Notes under the pieces: generated by a model
What the model was told of the DNA's origin: nothing
Seen by the model: the letters and a program-made list of their open reading frames with translations, nothing else
The model's database searches: none
Assembly: GCF_954871325.1 (NCBI RefSeq)
Contig: NC_088777.1
Span: forward strand, 4,218,509 to 4,282,508
Length of the DNA stretch: 64,000 nt
Origin: Gordionus sp. m RMFG-2023
Taxonomy: Eukaryota; Nematomorpha; Gordioida; Chordodea; Parachordodidae
Direction of reading: 5' to 3'
Made by a program: the position numbers and the translations under genes
In this document: positions 1 through 12,500 of the stretch, in pieces
How positions within the stretch are numbered: the stretch's first letter is position 1
Layout of the letters: each line of letters begins with the position of its first letter

Positions 1-1197
1 ATTGGATTTATATATAGTTATGATTAATAACAAATTTTATATTTTTTTCTTTTATGTTTAGGACATTCATATTATTATATTATAGTTCATGGAAATATGA
101 CAATTACATCATTAAGAGGTAATTTTAATAAAGAGTTGGAATCAGAATATCTTTAAATTATTTTTATTTTACAAGATAAACCATTCGCTATAAAATATAA
201 TGGTATGTAAATAATAAGATTAAAATATGTTTGTATAAAAATTCATGCCTTGAATTTCAAGTATTTTATATTTTTCAATACAGTTCATATATATTCATTT
301 AATTGTTTTATTAAGATATCCTAGCTGCCTTCGAATAGAGTATTTGGCCTATTATAGTGAGTGCACATTACTCAAGAAATGTGATTCGCATTGTTGAATA
401 TTTTTCAAAAGACACGTAAATAATAGGATGCGATGAATTATAATCACTATAGATTATAAATTTTTTCTATTATTTGCTTCTTTTTATATATACCCAACAA
501 TGTGTATAACCACCTACTATAAACGAGGCTTTAATAAACGAAGAAAATTACTATAATAAATTTATAATACATGATCTAGAAATTCTATTCATCCTCCTCT
601 TTTTTTCTCGTTCATACACAACGTCAGCATATATTTTCTGCAATATTTTATGATTTAATCTTTGGTTTTTTTAACTTAATTTATATATTTAATTTAAAAT
701 AAAACACATAAATAATATATCTCATTTTAACTTAAGATTGTGAACCATGTAATCTATATTTTATCTTACAATTTAAATAGGTATAGATGGGCTAAGTATG
801 TGATCTATTTTTTTTAATAATTTTATCAAAGGTTAATTTGTTTTCCTTTTTCGAATTTCATTTTTTCTATATTGATAATTTCCTAAAATAACCGTTTTTT
901 AAACATTAAAAACTTTACTTATCGGTTAAAAATATTTTTAAAAATTTTATAAAATATTACATATAAAAATATACAACCAAAAATTTCAAATAAATAAAAG
1001 GAGAAAAGAAATTAAAAGAAACGGAAAGAGAATTATATATGAGAAATGCAGATGCTCAAAATAAACGGACAAATACCTAATAAAATGTTTTGGTTAAGGT
1101 AATAACCCCCAAACCTAATTTGATATCTCATATTTGTAGATATTTTTCGAGCGATTCTAAATAAAAATATCAGTCAAAGATCCGGAAATATTGGTGG
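1..1197. other. A+T-rich sequence without recognised genes
   Basis: No coding tract, RNA gene or bounded repeat could be supported here. The text is A+T-rich with many short homopolymers. A weak similarity near 720-830 to the dispersed family B (wording around 'gtgatctat') was seen but is too short to call. Confidence 0.5.
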
Positions 1198-1440
1198 CTA
1201 TGGGAACATTGATTCCGTTGTCAAGATTTGAGTATTTGTATTTTTGTAAGATTCGCCCTTAACTAAGGAGGAGTGAGAATGTTTGAACTTATCGGAAATG
1301 AGATAGTAAAGGGGCCCTGGATAAGGGTATTTTATAAAATAAATGTCTGACCTTTTTGAACTTTCACTAAGTATAACTACTGATTCGTGATTAGAAGTTA
1401 TGTTCACTTTAGTAGGATATTGCAGCTAATCGGATAGGGA
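1198..1440 (-). other. Unrecognised coding-like tract
   Basis: The minus strand stays open here for about 70 codons (ATG at 1405-1407) in a block visibly less A+T-rich than its surroundings. The residue mix is protein-like (S, K, Y, P and H all present) rather than the I/N/K/F mix of random A+T-rich frames. No motif or family was recognised. It could be an exon, a scrap of an old element, or chance. Nothing nearby supports a gene model. Confidence 0.2.
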
Positions 1441-2346
1441 TTTTGAATGTTAAATATAATATGTATTTTGATAGTTTATGTGGATTAATTTTTGTAGGAT
1501 ATATAGGTATTGTAAGCAAGGGTCGTAAAAAAAGAGGATAAAAGGCTTCCTATTTTAAACTAAAATATACTCTTTCCACATTTTTTTTAAAACTATATGA
1601 TTTTATAAGATTTTATAAAATAGGAAAATATAATTTATTTAAAATGAGTAATAAATTTTCAAACAAATATAATTAAAAAATACATAGGTACATATTGTCT
1701 TCCAAATTCAATCTTTAAAAAACCAAACTTGCCATTATTTCATTTTGTTTTTTTAAACTATCAATTTATTATTAAAAATAAAAGCAATGATTTTATATAT
1801 ATTAAATATCAATAGTGAATAATATATGTTTGATATTTTCTAATTCATAAAATAATCTGTTAAGTGCGAAAGCTCATAATTTGTATTCGCGATATTTCGA
1901 GTAAGTCAAATTCATTTATATTGTACGATATAAAAAAAATAATCAAAAATAATTATTCAGACAATATCTCTTGCATAAAAGAAAGTAATTTATTAAATAA
2001 ACGTGTTAAAATTTATATTACAATCCAATTTAATATATTTATAGATGGAGATAGCATAAAAATAAATGGTTTAAAGATTTACCAGCTTACTTTTTTTTGA
2101 ATACATTATCAAATATTTAAAATTTAAGCAAGGATTCAAAATTAATTGTATATCATATTTACGCCATAATTTTATAATTATAGCAAACACTCTTACTGTC
2201 ATACATTTAAATGGTAGGTTTTTAAATTTTATATACTTTACAAAAAAATATTTACACCACTTACAGAATACATAGATAGAATGGACTATTACATCGAAAG
2301 TTTATTATATAACCATTTAAATTACTTGCTAATTTTTTTTTGTAAA
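1441..2346. other. A+T-rich sequence, nothing recognised
   Basis: Only low-complexity A+T-rich text is seen. A 78-codon plus-strand frame at 1864-2100 is made of I, K, N and F codons, as expected by chance at this composition, and is not called as a gene. Confidence 0.5.
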
Positions 2347-2983
2347 TAAGAGATGTGCGAAGCGACCTCTAAAAATTAAAAATACCAGGAACGGGATGTT
2401 TTATTAACAAACAGCCTGGCTGGGACAAAAATTATGCAAATCTCCGATTTTTTCGTAAAATTTTAATCAGCCAGCCCGGGCTTTAAGGTTTTAATTTTTT
2501 TGAATTTCAAACTAATATTTTGATTAATACTATGAAAATAAATTACAATATGTTATTTCTTTGTAATTTAAGAGCTGTCTTACTTATATACTAAATCTTT
2601 AAATTTACAAAATATTTATTTAAAATAAGATTCATTTAAAAATGCACAATACAAATACAAACACATTTTTGATTTATAAAACGGTTGTTTTAGAAATAAG
2701 ATAGCCACAGAGGAGACATGTAATTGTTCTAAAAAATTAAATAAAGATAACAAAAATTTGATGACCGAAAAATTGATATAAAAATTTAACGAATGGGGTA
2801 GATTCTTTGTAAAATTTTATTGAGCTAAGTCCGATTTTTATTAAATTTTTAATGGCTGGTCAAATTTTTTAAAGTTGTATAACGGGCCGGAGCGGACCTG
2901 GCAAAATTTTTTTTTGACCGGACAAATTTTAAGGAAAATCCTAACGTCTCAAGCGAACCATGTCGGTCTTTGCAGACCTATTA
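2347..2983. mobile_element. Degenerate hAT-like MITE
   Basis: The left end reads TAAGAGATGTGCGAAG. The right end, read on the minus strand, is TAATAGGTCTGCAAAG, so the ends are imperfect terminal inverted repeats. G/C-rich islands (such as agcccgggc and gggccggagcgg) sit inside A/T-rich text, the same style as the better preserved MITE at 19450-19824, whose ends also begin TAGAGATCTGC. No convincing 8-bp target duplication was found, so the exact ends are uncertain. It carries no coding sequence and is presumably an old non-autonomous hAT derivative. Confidence 0.45.
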
Positions 2984-3697
2984 TGTCTATCTTTTTTTTT
3001 ATATAATGAATAGTGCTGTATAATTTATAATTATATTCCCAAAACGATAATTATCCCAAAATATCTATTTAAATATTTGTCTAATATTAAAAAAAATTCC
3101 TAGCTATAAAGTTTATAATTTTGTTTGGTCTTAAAATTTGAAGTAAATAGGTAATATTACAATGGGACTTAAAGAAAATTTCTTAGATTTTAATATTTAT
3201 TTTTCTTCCAGCTTGTGTAATTAGATTTGAATAGATGTTAGTCAACAATAATACGCATGTGTAGTCTCATATTAAAAATTTTCCACAATCTCGAGGAATT
3301 TTCGTAAGACAATCGGGCCTTAAATCATCAAAGGCTCTAGATCATTATTATTCCAAAAACAATTAATATCACAAATTTTACCTTTTATACATATACATAT
3401 TAAACAAAGGATAATAATTCCTTCTCTCTACCAACATATAATAAAAAAAAATGTTTTAACAGCTAAGCCTTATCAGCTGTTCCGATAAAAAAGAGTAGGA
3501 TTAATTGAATCGTGTTTTGGTATGTGATCGTGAACGTAATGATATTACATTCAATTATTGTGATATGTTAGTTATAATTTGTAAATTTATAAAGTTGAAC
3601 CATATATCGCATATTCATATCAAAACATGATTCACCCTCATTTATTATTAAATTCCATATAATAGAAACAAACATATCAAATTATACTATACAAAAT
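2984..3697. other. A+T-rich sequence; left flank of nested hAT elements
   Basis: No gene is seen. This flank should be the continuation of the family B repeat that resumes at 9339 after the nested insertions, but similarity to other B copies is not obvious on this side. Confidence 0.4.
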
Positions 3698-4169
3698 TGT
3701 TGTGCCAGGGGCGGACTGGCGACGCTAAAGCCTCGTGTGCATTTTTTATAGAGGCCTCATTTATATGGGGACGATCCCCCATACCCCCATTTTACGGGCC
3801 TTCGGCCCGCTTTTGCCCGGTCTTCGACCGGGGTCCTTTAAATGCATATATTTTATTTAAACAAAATGCACATCTAAAATCATATTCATTACCTATATAA
3901 AATAATATTCATTGCACGTATTATTTCATTAGATTTACAACGATATTGCACTATAAAATCAAATCATACATCACATGTTAAATATAAAAAAAATGCATAC
4001 TCAATATATTAAATTAATTCATTATAAATATAAAATTAATGCTTGTACAATATTACAGAGAAAAAAATTGCTGCACTTTTATAAAATCAGCACCTATCAT
4101 ATTGTAAATAATATTAATAAGATTATAATATAAGAATTAAGAAAATATATAATTTTTACGTTAATAGGT

Positions 4170-4944
4170 CTCTCATTAACTTTGAACCTTTGCGCAAATA
4201 TAAAGGAATATCTTAGAGTTCAATCTACGCTAATAGTTCTCGTTCCACTGACATCATTATAAACGCTTCTAATTTTTCTTGGTCAATATTAGCTCTCAGC
4301 TTATTTTTATAATTTTTAATTAACTAAATGCTTTCTCGCAATTAACTTGCGTAAATGATAACGTTAAAATAATATATTAATATGCCAAAAATCAATAAGT
4401 GTCATTTGTATGCATATTGTATCTTTTAAGAATTTCATACACGCATATTAAACACTTGTTACATTTATTATCACACTTTGATTTATTATCATATTGTAAT
4501 ATTTTATCTTCTTCTTTTGACTCCTAACTTGTACTTGTACATACGATATCATCGTCCGTTTCATTTAATTCTGCTACCAAATCTTTGAACTGGCAAATGA
4601 ACATAATTCGTTATGAAATTTAACACAATATATATGCCAATTGTGCCAGTTTTTCCAAGGCCTTTTCAGAAATACCTATACTATTTATTTCATCACTTGG
4701 ATGCAAATATTGCACATTCAAGATAAGCCCTCAATATGCAGAAAGTAGTTCCGACAAGCTGTTTATATTTTGATCAATTATAGGACAAAATAGTTCAAAG
4801 TAATAAAGGTCAATCGATTTTTGAGGACGTTCATGTTGGCATTTGTCACTATATATTCTCTTCGCTCGTCCTATTCGATCTTTTTACCTAGCATTTTGTA
4901 CTCAGATACTCTACGGGAGCTATAAATATGAAAATGTTTTATTT
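4170..4944 (-). pseudogene. hAT transposase, C-terminal dimerisation region (outer element)
   Basis: Read on the minus strand, 4215-4370 gives a stretch with VNCEKAFSLIKNYKNKLR followed by a region like 'DQEKLEAFIMMSVEREL'. This is the conserved C-terminal hAT dimerisation block of ZMYM/DUF4371-type transposases (pattern V-N-C-E-[RK]-[AS]-F-S...LR...L...S-[IV]-E). In these enzymes the block completes the RNase-H-like fold and mediates multimerisation. Upstream (toward 4900) the same strand has scattered matching pieces, but frame changes and stops break it. The reading stops at 4944 because the inner hAT element interrupts the gene. The rest continues at 8496-8960. Confidence 0.75.
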
Positions 4945-4952
4945 ATTAGAAG

Positions 4953-5115
4953 CAGGGTTTCGAACCGAACCGAACCGAACCGCCAAACCGGAATGAACCG
5001 TTATAATTTTCTGAACCGTAACCGTAACCGAACCGTTATAAAGAAACTATAAAAAGAGCGAACCGAACCGTTATAAATATTTTAAACCGGTTTAAACCGG
5101 TTCAAAACGGTTTTA
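4953..5115. repeat. Left subterminal repeat array of inner hAT
   Basis: Repeated CCGAAC, CCGTTATAA and AAACCGGTTT motifs follow the terminal repeat. The matching array is at about 8330-8487 in the opposite orientation. Such clusters are where hAT transposases are known to bind. Their G/C content contrasts with the A+T-rich surroundings. Confidence 0.7.
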
Positions 5116-6176
5116 AAAAATAATTAAATTTAAACATTATTAACCTAAATTTGAAATTTGAATTTTCCTTGGGGAAATTTTTAAACTCTTTATTTCTTTT
5201 TAAATTGAATTTTTTTTACATGTCAATTAATACCACCATGTTTATTGTTTTTTCTTTTCACTTTAATAAATACTCAATTTAATAGAGATTAGGCGAATTA
5301 CCAGTTAATTAGATAAGAATCTTAAAATCAAACAAGACTATTCTTTAAATTAACAAGTTTATTCTTATATATATATATATATATGTATATTAGTTATTAA
5401 TTAGCTTATTAATACTTGCTAATAATTTGGGAAAAATCATAATTCTAACTAACATCTAAAGAAAATCAGGTACTGATTACTTTTAATAAAATACTGTTTT
5501 ATATTAATTTCTTATTAATTAATATTTTCAAAATGAATAATTTATAATGACTTAAATGAATATTAGAATTCTGAAATTAAAAAAAAACATATGATTGTTA
5601 ATTAATATTCCTGTATTTTATGGTTAATTTATTTATTTATTTCCATTTACACTTTAGTGGATAATTTCTTGAAATAATAACTACTTACTGATTAACCTTC
5701 TAAATCTTATAGTACCAAATAAAATATAAACACATGAAATTCAATTGGATAATTATAAAATGATAAAGTATCCATTAAAGTTTTAATTTAATTAACTTTA
5801 ATTTTTTAATAAAATACAGTTGTTTTTGGAATTTTAAACAGCTTTTCTATTTCTTTTCTTCTTATTTTATATCTTATCTTTTTGCTTCTTTCTTTTCTCT
5901 ATTAAATCAAATTATTTATTAAAATGGTATTAGTATGCTCCATTCACTTATTTAGTTTCATCTGTGTACAAGGTTTGTTGTTAGTATCTTTGAGGAAAAA
6001 ATCGGCATAATTATATGAAGGGTAGGCCTGCATATAATTCACGTTTTTGGGGGAGATCTTGTCAGATAAGATAAATAAAAAATTATACTGATTCTATTAA
6101 GAAATTTATTTATTCTATTTTTATAATAAAAGATTCTGATCTATTCATCATCATATAGCATATTAGTATCTATTAA

Positions 6177-8088
6177 ATGGTTCGGGAAAAGTCAAATCCT
6201 GTGCGATCATATTTTAAATTAGATATTGTAAAAAATCAATCTACTTGTAAACTAGAAAACTGTGGTAAAGTTTTAACCGGGGACCATGCAGCAAATCTTG
6301 AACGACATATAGAAAGATTCCACGATAAGGAATTCAAATTATTAAAAAAAAAAAAGATAATTTTAAAAAAACAATAACAAAAAATGCAAATAATCATAAT
6401 ACAATTCAAAATGCTTTTACCAAAACTAATACAATACAAATTAATATTAATAAAGACACTTTAATCCGCTCCTGCACTGAGTTAATCACAGTTCATGGGA
6501 GACCAATAAAATCAATTGATGACAAAGCATTTAGAAATATTATAGATCCGATAATTGTAGGATTGGGTGGTAATTTAACCATCAATTCTGAAAATATACG
6601 CAATAATATTTAAAAAATGGCATTTGATTTTTCGCAAAATTTAAAAAAAGAAATATACCAAAAACTTATATCGTTAAAATTAGATATTGCAACTCGATAT
6701 GATAGGTCCATACTGGGGATCAATATTCAATTTATAGATAATGGAGAAATAAAATTAAGAACGTTATGCATGAAAGAGATAAAAGAAAGACATACATCAG
6801 AATATCTAAAAAAAATTATTCTAGATGTTCTAAACGAACATGAAATAAGAATTGATCAAATTTATACGTTAACCACAGACAATGCAGCTAACATGATTAA
6901 ATTAATCAAGCTGTTAATACATCATGATGATGAAGATGATATCCTTAATGATTATTTAGATAATGATAATTTAAATAACAATGATGATATAATTGTTAAT
7001 GAAAATGAAGAACCTTTTTTTAATATTGAAAGTATTAATCTTATCCTCATACGAGATCCATGTTAATGGGCATTAGATGTGCCTCCCACACATTTCAATT
7101 AGCAATTAATGATTGCATAAAAAATTCAAATGAAATTGTTATTATTAATAAAGCAAGAAACATTTGCAAAAAAATAAGAAATCAGACTACAATGTCTATT
7201 TTGTCCAAATTAAATTTAAAAAAGCCACTAATAGATTGTTGCACAAGATGGAATTCAATCTATTTAATGTTGGAAAGATTATTAGAGTTAAAAAACTTTT
7301 GCCAAGAAATATCGGGATAAAGTAATGATCGTGAAAAATGTTTATCAGAGAATGAATGGAAAATAATTAGTGATATATTAAAATATCCATTTTATATTTT
7401 GACAAAATATATACAAAGTGAACAAATGACCATGTGCGATTTTTATGCAGCATGGATCAAATGTATCATGCAAACTAGCAAAATAGACACTTCATTTGCC
7501 AAACTTTTAGTTTGTACAATCAAAGCACGAGAGATTAATTTGAAAAATGAAGTTTTTTGCTCAGCTATATATCTCGACCCAAGATATAATGTATTTTGAT
7601 TATTTGAAGAAAAAGATATCGCCAAAAAACATCTTTATAAAACTTGGAACTTAATCCAAAATTTAAATAATCAGAATATTGAAAATCTAGATACTATTCC
7701 TACGTGTTCACATTCGAAAGATAACTTAGATGATGATTTTGAAGATTTATTAATGTCGCATGAAAGCCTTAATAAGAATAGTTCTCAGGGCATAGAAAAT
7801 TATAATAAATGTGTAGAAATAGAGTATATAATTCGGTCATTTGATAATATAGAGAGATTAGAAAAAGATGCAAATCTTTTGAATTATTGGGAAAATGTAA
7901 AGAATAGTATGCCAGAACTTTATAAGTTAGCTATGATTGTGCTAGCAGTTCCAGCTACGCAGGTATCCGTAGAAAGAGCATTTTCTAGCCTTAAGTTTAT
8001 ACTCTCTGCGCAAAGAACTTAATTAAATCCTGAATTATTAGAAAATATTTTAGTTATCCGTTCCAATTCTCTTTTTAAAAATAAATAA
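6177..8088 (+). pseudogene. hAT transposase with N-terminal BED zinc finger (inner element)
   Basis: This is a DNA-cutting transposase that would recognise the element's ends. Starting at ATG 6177, the first 66 codons contain a BED zinc finger (S-T-C-K-L-E-N-C-G...H-A-A-N-L-E-R-H-I-E-R-F-H). Later parts carry a catalytic-type TLTTDNAANM near 6870-6900, the C-x-x-H motif CASHTFQLAI at 7081-7110, CCTRWNSIYLML near 7238-7273, and the C-terminal dimerisation block with VPATQVSVERAFSSLKF near 7948-7998. The original stop is probably TAA 8086-8088, giving about 635 residues, normal for the family. Breaks: a frameshift in the A-run near 6344-6354, another near 7050-7066, and in-frame stops near 6610, at 7318-7320, 7597-7599 and 8020-8022. 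The domain order is intact, so inactivation looks fairly recent. Confidence 0.9.
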
Positions 8089-8327
8089 TATAAATTTCAT
8101 TATATTTATGTGTTATTTTATTCCTCATTGTATTTGCGCATGTTTGTGTTTATCTTATTTATGAAATAAAAAGAATTGATTTGTCTAATTTATATTTACT
8201 AAGTTTAATAAAAATATCTATTAGATTATCATTCATGGTTAAATTAAATAAGAAATTATAAAAAGATTTTTCTCTAAAATTAATATATACATGGTTAATG
8301 ATTAATTTTTTTTTAAATTAAATTTAT

Positions 8328-8487
8328 AAAAACCGGAACAAACCGAAAAAAACCGTTATAAATTATAAACCGAACCGAACCGATATGATTATTTTTTAAA
8401 AAACCGAAATGGAACAAAACCTTTATAAAATTTTAAACTAAAAACCGGAACGAACCGAACCGTTATACTAAACGGTTCGAAACCCTG
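8328..8487. repeat. Right subterminal repeat array of inner hAT
   Basis: Motifs AAACCGGAAC, CGAACCGAACCG and AACCGTTATA occur several times before the right terminal repeat, mirroring the left array. The distance to the transposase stop (8088) is about 240 bp. Confidence 0.7.
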
Positions 8488-8495
8488 ATTAGAAG

Positions 8496-8960
8496 CCATT
8501 TTATTGCTTTATTTTGAATCGATGTAATAATCGATGATATAGAAGATTTAGCATCTTCTTTCATTTTCTATGCTGACAAAGTACCTAATTTTTTAGTTTG
8601 AAAATATGACAGTGGCCTCATTATCTTAAAAATTTCCAAATATATTTTAGCTGTACTTAGAGTCTTAAATTTACATAAATTATCAAGTTTTTGTCTCAAA
8701 TTATTTATTATCTATTATAAATTGAAGTGCCTTTATGTTATTGGGAGCAAGCTCTCTTTACCATATATCCATCTAAGGGCTTAAACATGACCACCACCTT
8801 ATATCACCTATTTTTTGCAGCCTTCTCAACTTATTTGGCCAGATAAGTTATTCTGTTTCACCCAAGCATCCATCCTTTTATCGGATTCACCGACCTGGAT
8901 TTTATTTGATTTCAATGAATTAAGAACAAGAAATGTTGGCTATATTATTTCTATAATAAA
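8496..8960 (-). pseudogene. hAT transposase, middle region (outer element, far side of insertion)
   Basis: This is the part of the outer element's minus-strand transposase that lies on the other side of the inner hAT insertion. On the minus strand around 8790-8815 it reads G-D-I-R-W-W-S, resembling the conserved [DT]-x-R-W-x-S motif in the central part of ZMYM/DUF4371-type transposases. The following text (toward 8500) keeps a helical, K/L/I-rich character but is cut by several stops and frame changes. No zinc-finger N terminus could be recognised toward 9330. The inner insertion separates it from the C-terminal block at 4170-4944. Confidence 0.5.
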
Positions 8961-9338
8961 TCAATGTATAAAAATATAATATAATAAATTAATCAAAACT
9001 TAGCTTTAACTCTACTCAAACGGAAGCGTTTTCACTTCATTTGAAAAAAAAAACAAAGAAAAGAACGTGGTAATGATGTATAGCGTCAAGCGACGTTATT
9101 GATATATTATGCATAATATAGTAAACGACAATTCTCAAGGAATGTTATATTCAAATCATAGAGATATCATTAAAAATAAATAAAAGATAAGAGAAAATAA
9201 TGTGAACATAATAATATTTTTTTCTAATCGGCCTCTATTTTGATATTTTCCACTGATCGGCCTCAAAAATTGACATTTTATCGCGGTCTCGTGGGCGAAA
9301 TCACCTGGTCTTATGGCCAGTCCGCCCCTGTGTTGTGC

Positions 9339-9545
9339 CATTTTAGTTATAATTTTTAAATTTAAAAAATTTGAATATTTCTATTATTTAAAAATATTTA
9401 GGTACAAATTTGTGGATCGGAATAAGTAAATAAATAAAATATGAATAATTTTTAAAATATATAACAATATAATAATTTAAAATGATCAGATATGGGATGG
9501 AGCAATGCAGACCTTACTCTTAACCTAGGTACAAAATTATTGAGG
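9339..9545 (-). repeat. Dispersed repeat family B, copy 1
   Basis: On the minus strand this matches other B copies in a block reading TTACTTATTCCGATCCA and, upstream, 'taagagtaaggt...tcccat'. Comparable copies lie at 24400-24800, 32600-33000, 42370-42760 and 58150-58640 on the plus strand. The outer hAT (3706-9330) sits at its edge, so B is older than that insertion. No coding content is seen; the family is unknown. Confidence 0.6.
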
Positions 9546-12500
9546 AAATTTAATTTTATAGAATAATTTTAAATAGTTCAAGAAAATACACCGAGGAGTA
9601 AAATATATAGTTTTTTTTTTACTTTGGGATATTAATAGTTATGATAATTAATATCTTTGCTGAAATTCTAGGTTAAATATCATGATATTTTTAAAGAAAT
9701 CGACACCACACTTTCAGGGTTGGAATGAAATATCTATGCTTTCTTTTAAATTTTAGTATATAGTATAATAAATATTAAAAGATATAAATTGAAGCTAAAA
9801 ACTAATTATATAATTTTTGTTAAGTCTTTAAGATCTAATAATAAAATAAGTTATTAGTAAAATAAAATTATAGCCTTTATCTAATGCAAGATAGTTACTT
9901 CCAAAAACTGATGAAAAATTTAAAAATTTCTTTAATTTCATGAATAAATAGGTTTAGATTATAATATTATCCTTTAAATATATTTGGCCCCCCTCATGAA
10001 ATAATGCGAGGATGTCTAATTCACATTTGGAAGTAGGTCCTGTTGTCATTAATTAGTGCAATTTTTTTTTATTAAAAAATAATGTAATATATAAATGTCA
10101 GGAGCAAGTCAGAACTTATAAAAATCAACTTAGAAAAAATATAGTTTTATAATTTTATTTGTATCCATATTCACATATAATATAGAACTAATTTTCATAT
10201 CATTTAGTATCAATAACAAGATACGCGTTTGATCCAAGTAAGATACTATTTAATTAAAAGTATAATGAGTAGCTATAATTTTCTATCCTGAATAGATGGA
10301 TATGGTTAGCATACAATTTGGAAAAGCTAAATAGTGTATAAAATAAAAGAATTCAAAGAATTTATAGATATTTTTTATTTATAATTTTACATTATTATAC
10401 TATCATATACAATAGAATATTACAATTACTTTTAAAAGTTAAGTTTATCCCTTGTTAATAATTCCTATCCAATACTAATAATCATCCCCGAATATTATGT
10501 AGTCTACTTGTGAAATTGATGCAATATATTTGTTTTTATAGAAATTAAAAAATTCGGTAAGTATAAATTGCATAAAAATATAATATATTAGCTAGTCAAT
10601 GCACTAATAAAAGTTTAGGCCAAGGGCCCACCTTTAAAAAAATAAATCGGTGACCAGTCACTTATTTGTTGCTTTCATATATGATTATAGAATATTTTTA
10701 TTAATTTACATAATAAATTTTTCCAAATTTCTAATAAAATTTTTTATTTAAAATACACATAAATTTAAATAAAAATATGAATATGGAAATTTTGATATAT
10801 TTTTAAATCTTTATTAAAACAAATTAATTTATATTTTTATAAATTAATTAAATAAACAATAAATTTTATTTTAAAAATTAATAACTTTACTAAAAATGAT
10901 ATGGTTTACAATTAAATCCATAATTTTAAATATAATACATATATTAAAATCTTTTATAATAAATTTGCTATTTCTTTTAAATTTTTTTTTCTTCTTTTTT
11001 TAAAAAAATAACAAAATTATTTATCGTTTTCAATTAAATTTAAACATTCAATTGGTAGGTTTTTATCTCTAATAATAAAATTAGATTTATATTAATTTTA
11101 AACCTTATACCAATTTCTTCATTCGTGGCATCAAATTTAATGAACAACCAATGATATACTTTTTAAATTCGGCATTGACCGCTTGGAAATCTTTTGCCTT
11201 ATTATAAGCTGTTAACACAGTTTTAAAATAAAAATCAGTTTTTATTTTAATTATATTGTATTAAAAAATACCCTCATTGTATCCATCTGTGAAATGTATT
11301 CAACTACTACAAAATTAGCTAAAAATATAATTGAGATAAAATTACCTTCATGTCCAAAATGAATATTATGACTACTTTTAGTTCTATCACATTTGTGAAA
11401 AATGATTTTAATTTCTTGATTTTTTCTACCAGTATAATTTTGTATTTATAACTTTAATATTTAAACCTAATTTAGGTGAAAAGATTCCCAATGACAAAAA
11501 TTACACCTGAGTTTTATCTTTATTTTCTGCTAGTTTCGTAAGTTCTTCTTATATGCTTGTTTGAACCGCTATCAAATTGTATTGTATGAATTAATTAGTA
11601 TTGCCAAAATTAGATCAGAGGTCATATCGATATTATCCCCAATCACCTTACCGATTTCCTGCACTGTTATTTATAAGTATTTTATATATATATTATTTAT
11701 TTTAAAAAATTGGTTATATAAAGTTGCGATAGCCAATCAACTAGGTAATATGTTTTCTTAGAAATATATTAATTAATTTCTCAATAAATATATAATAAAT
11801 CATTTCTTTTACCAAACTCAATACATTTGGGCAAATTTTAAAATTATTTAATTTAAATATACAATTTATCAGATTTAGCAGATAGTGTAAATAACACTTT
11901 AATAATAAATATAGGTATAGTTATATTTAGTTTAATTTAATTGATTTCTATAATTAGAATATATCTTTGGAAATTAAGCAATAATTAAGATTCTTAGATG
12001 GAATTTGAATTAATCCTTAAAACAATGTGACGCAATTTAAATCGAGTTTATAAAATCGTCAATGAGATATATATTTTACTATATTATAAATCCTTCAAAT
12101 ACACTCATGATAACTTCTCTTTAAGCAAATATTATATTTTATACTTCATTCTTTAGGAGCAACTGAAGTATTCCATGGGAAAGGTATATATTAAAAATTT
12201 ATATTATTGTATTCTTAATGTATTTGTTAATTTTAGTCTCAATGTTTACCTACATTAGAAACTATAGAATAGGTTCAATTTTTTTATGGTCCATTGGCAG
12301 ATTTTAAATAATGAATTATTTTAGACTGTAAACCATATTTATTACAGCATAATGGTATGCCTAATAAATTATATACATATTTATTTAAGGAAAATTTGAG
12401 ATGATTTATTTAAGATTAGTAGAAGAAAAGATTTCAATATGATTGAATCTAAAATATTATAGGTATACTTTTGTGTAATTTTCTGAGAATACCTGCATTC

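Larger units (their letters stand above)
4953..8487 (+). mobile_element. hAT transposon (BED-finger type), inner element of a nest
   Basis: The ends are 15-bp perfect inverted repeats, CAGGGTTTCGAACCG at 4953-4967 and its complement ending at 8487. A perfect 8-bp target duplication, ATTAGAAG, lies at 4945-4952 and 8488-8495. Both termini carry arrays of short CCGAAC/CCGTTATAA motifs pointing inward, the usual style of hAT subterminal transposase-binding repeats. The 3,535-bp element lies wholly within the outer hAT and cuts its transposase, so it is the younger insertion. It encodes a near full-length but inactivated transposase at 6177-8088. Confidence 0.95.
3706..9330 (-). mobile_element. 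hAT transposon (ZMYM/DUF4371 type), outer element of a nest
   Basis: The ends are perfect 15-bp inverted repeats: CAGGGGCGGACTGGC at 3706-3720 and its complement ending at 9330. A perfect 8-bp target duplication, TGTTGTGC, lies at 3698-3705 and 9331-9338, diagnostic of the hAT superfamily. Without the 3,535-bp inner element and its duplicated 8 bp, the outer element is about 2.08 kb. Its transposase remnants run on the minus strand on both sides of the inner insertion. The CAGGGGCGGACTGG end is typical of hAT elements whose transposase carries a DUF4371-like region and a C-terminal dimerisation domain. The gene is heavily decayed, so the copy cannot move by itself. Confidence 0.93.

Noticed and set aside
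1864-2100. 78-codon plus-strand frame
   Set aside because: Composed of I/K/N/F/S codons as expected by chance in this composition. It opens with GTG and has no neighbour or motif.
3697-3900. 67-codon plus-strand frame
   Set aside because: It starts in the target duplication and reads through the left end of the outer hAT. The G/C-rich words are subterminal repeats.
6236-6439. 67-codon minus-strand frame
   Set aside because: Antisense shadow of the BED-finger part of the inner hAT transposase.
9156-9341. 61-codon minus-strand frame
   Set aside because: It reads the terminal repeat and subterminal sequence of the outer hAT, crosses the target duplication and has no domain.
11340-11580. Copia-like protease motif on the minus strand (FDSGSNKHI-like)
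   Set aside because: A single short resemblance without the surrounding gag knuckle or integrase. Frames are too short to support it.
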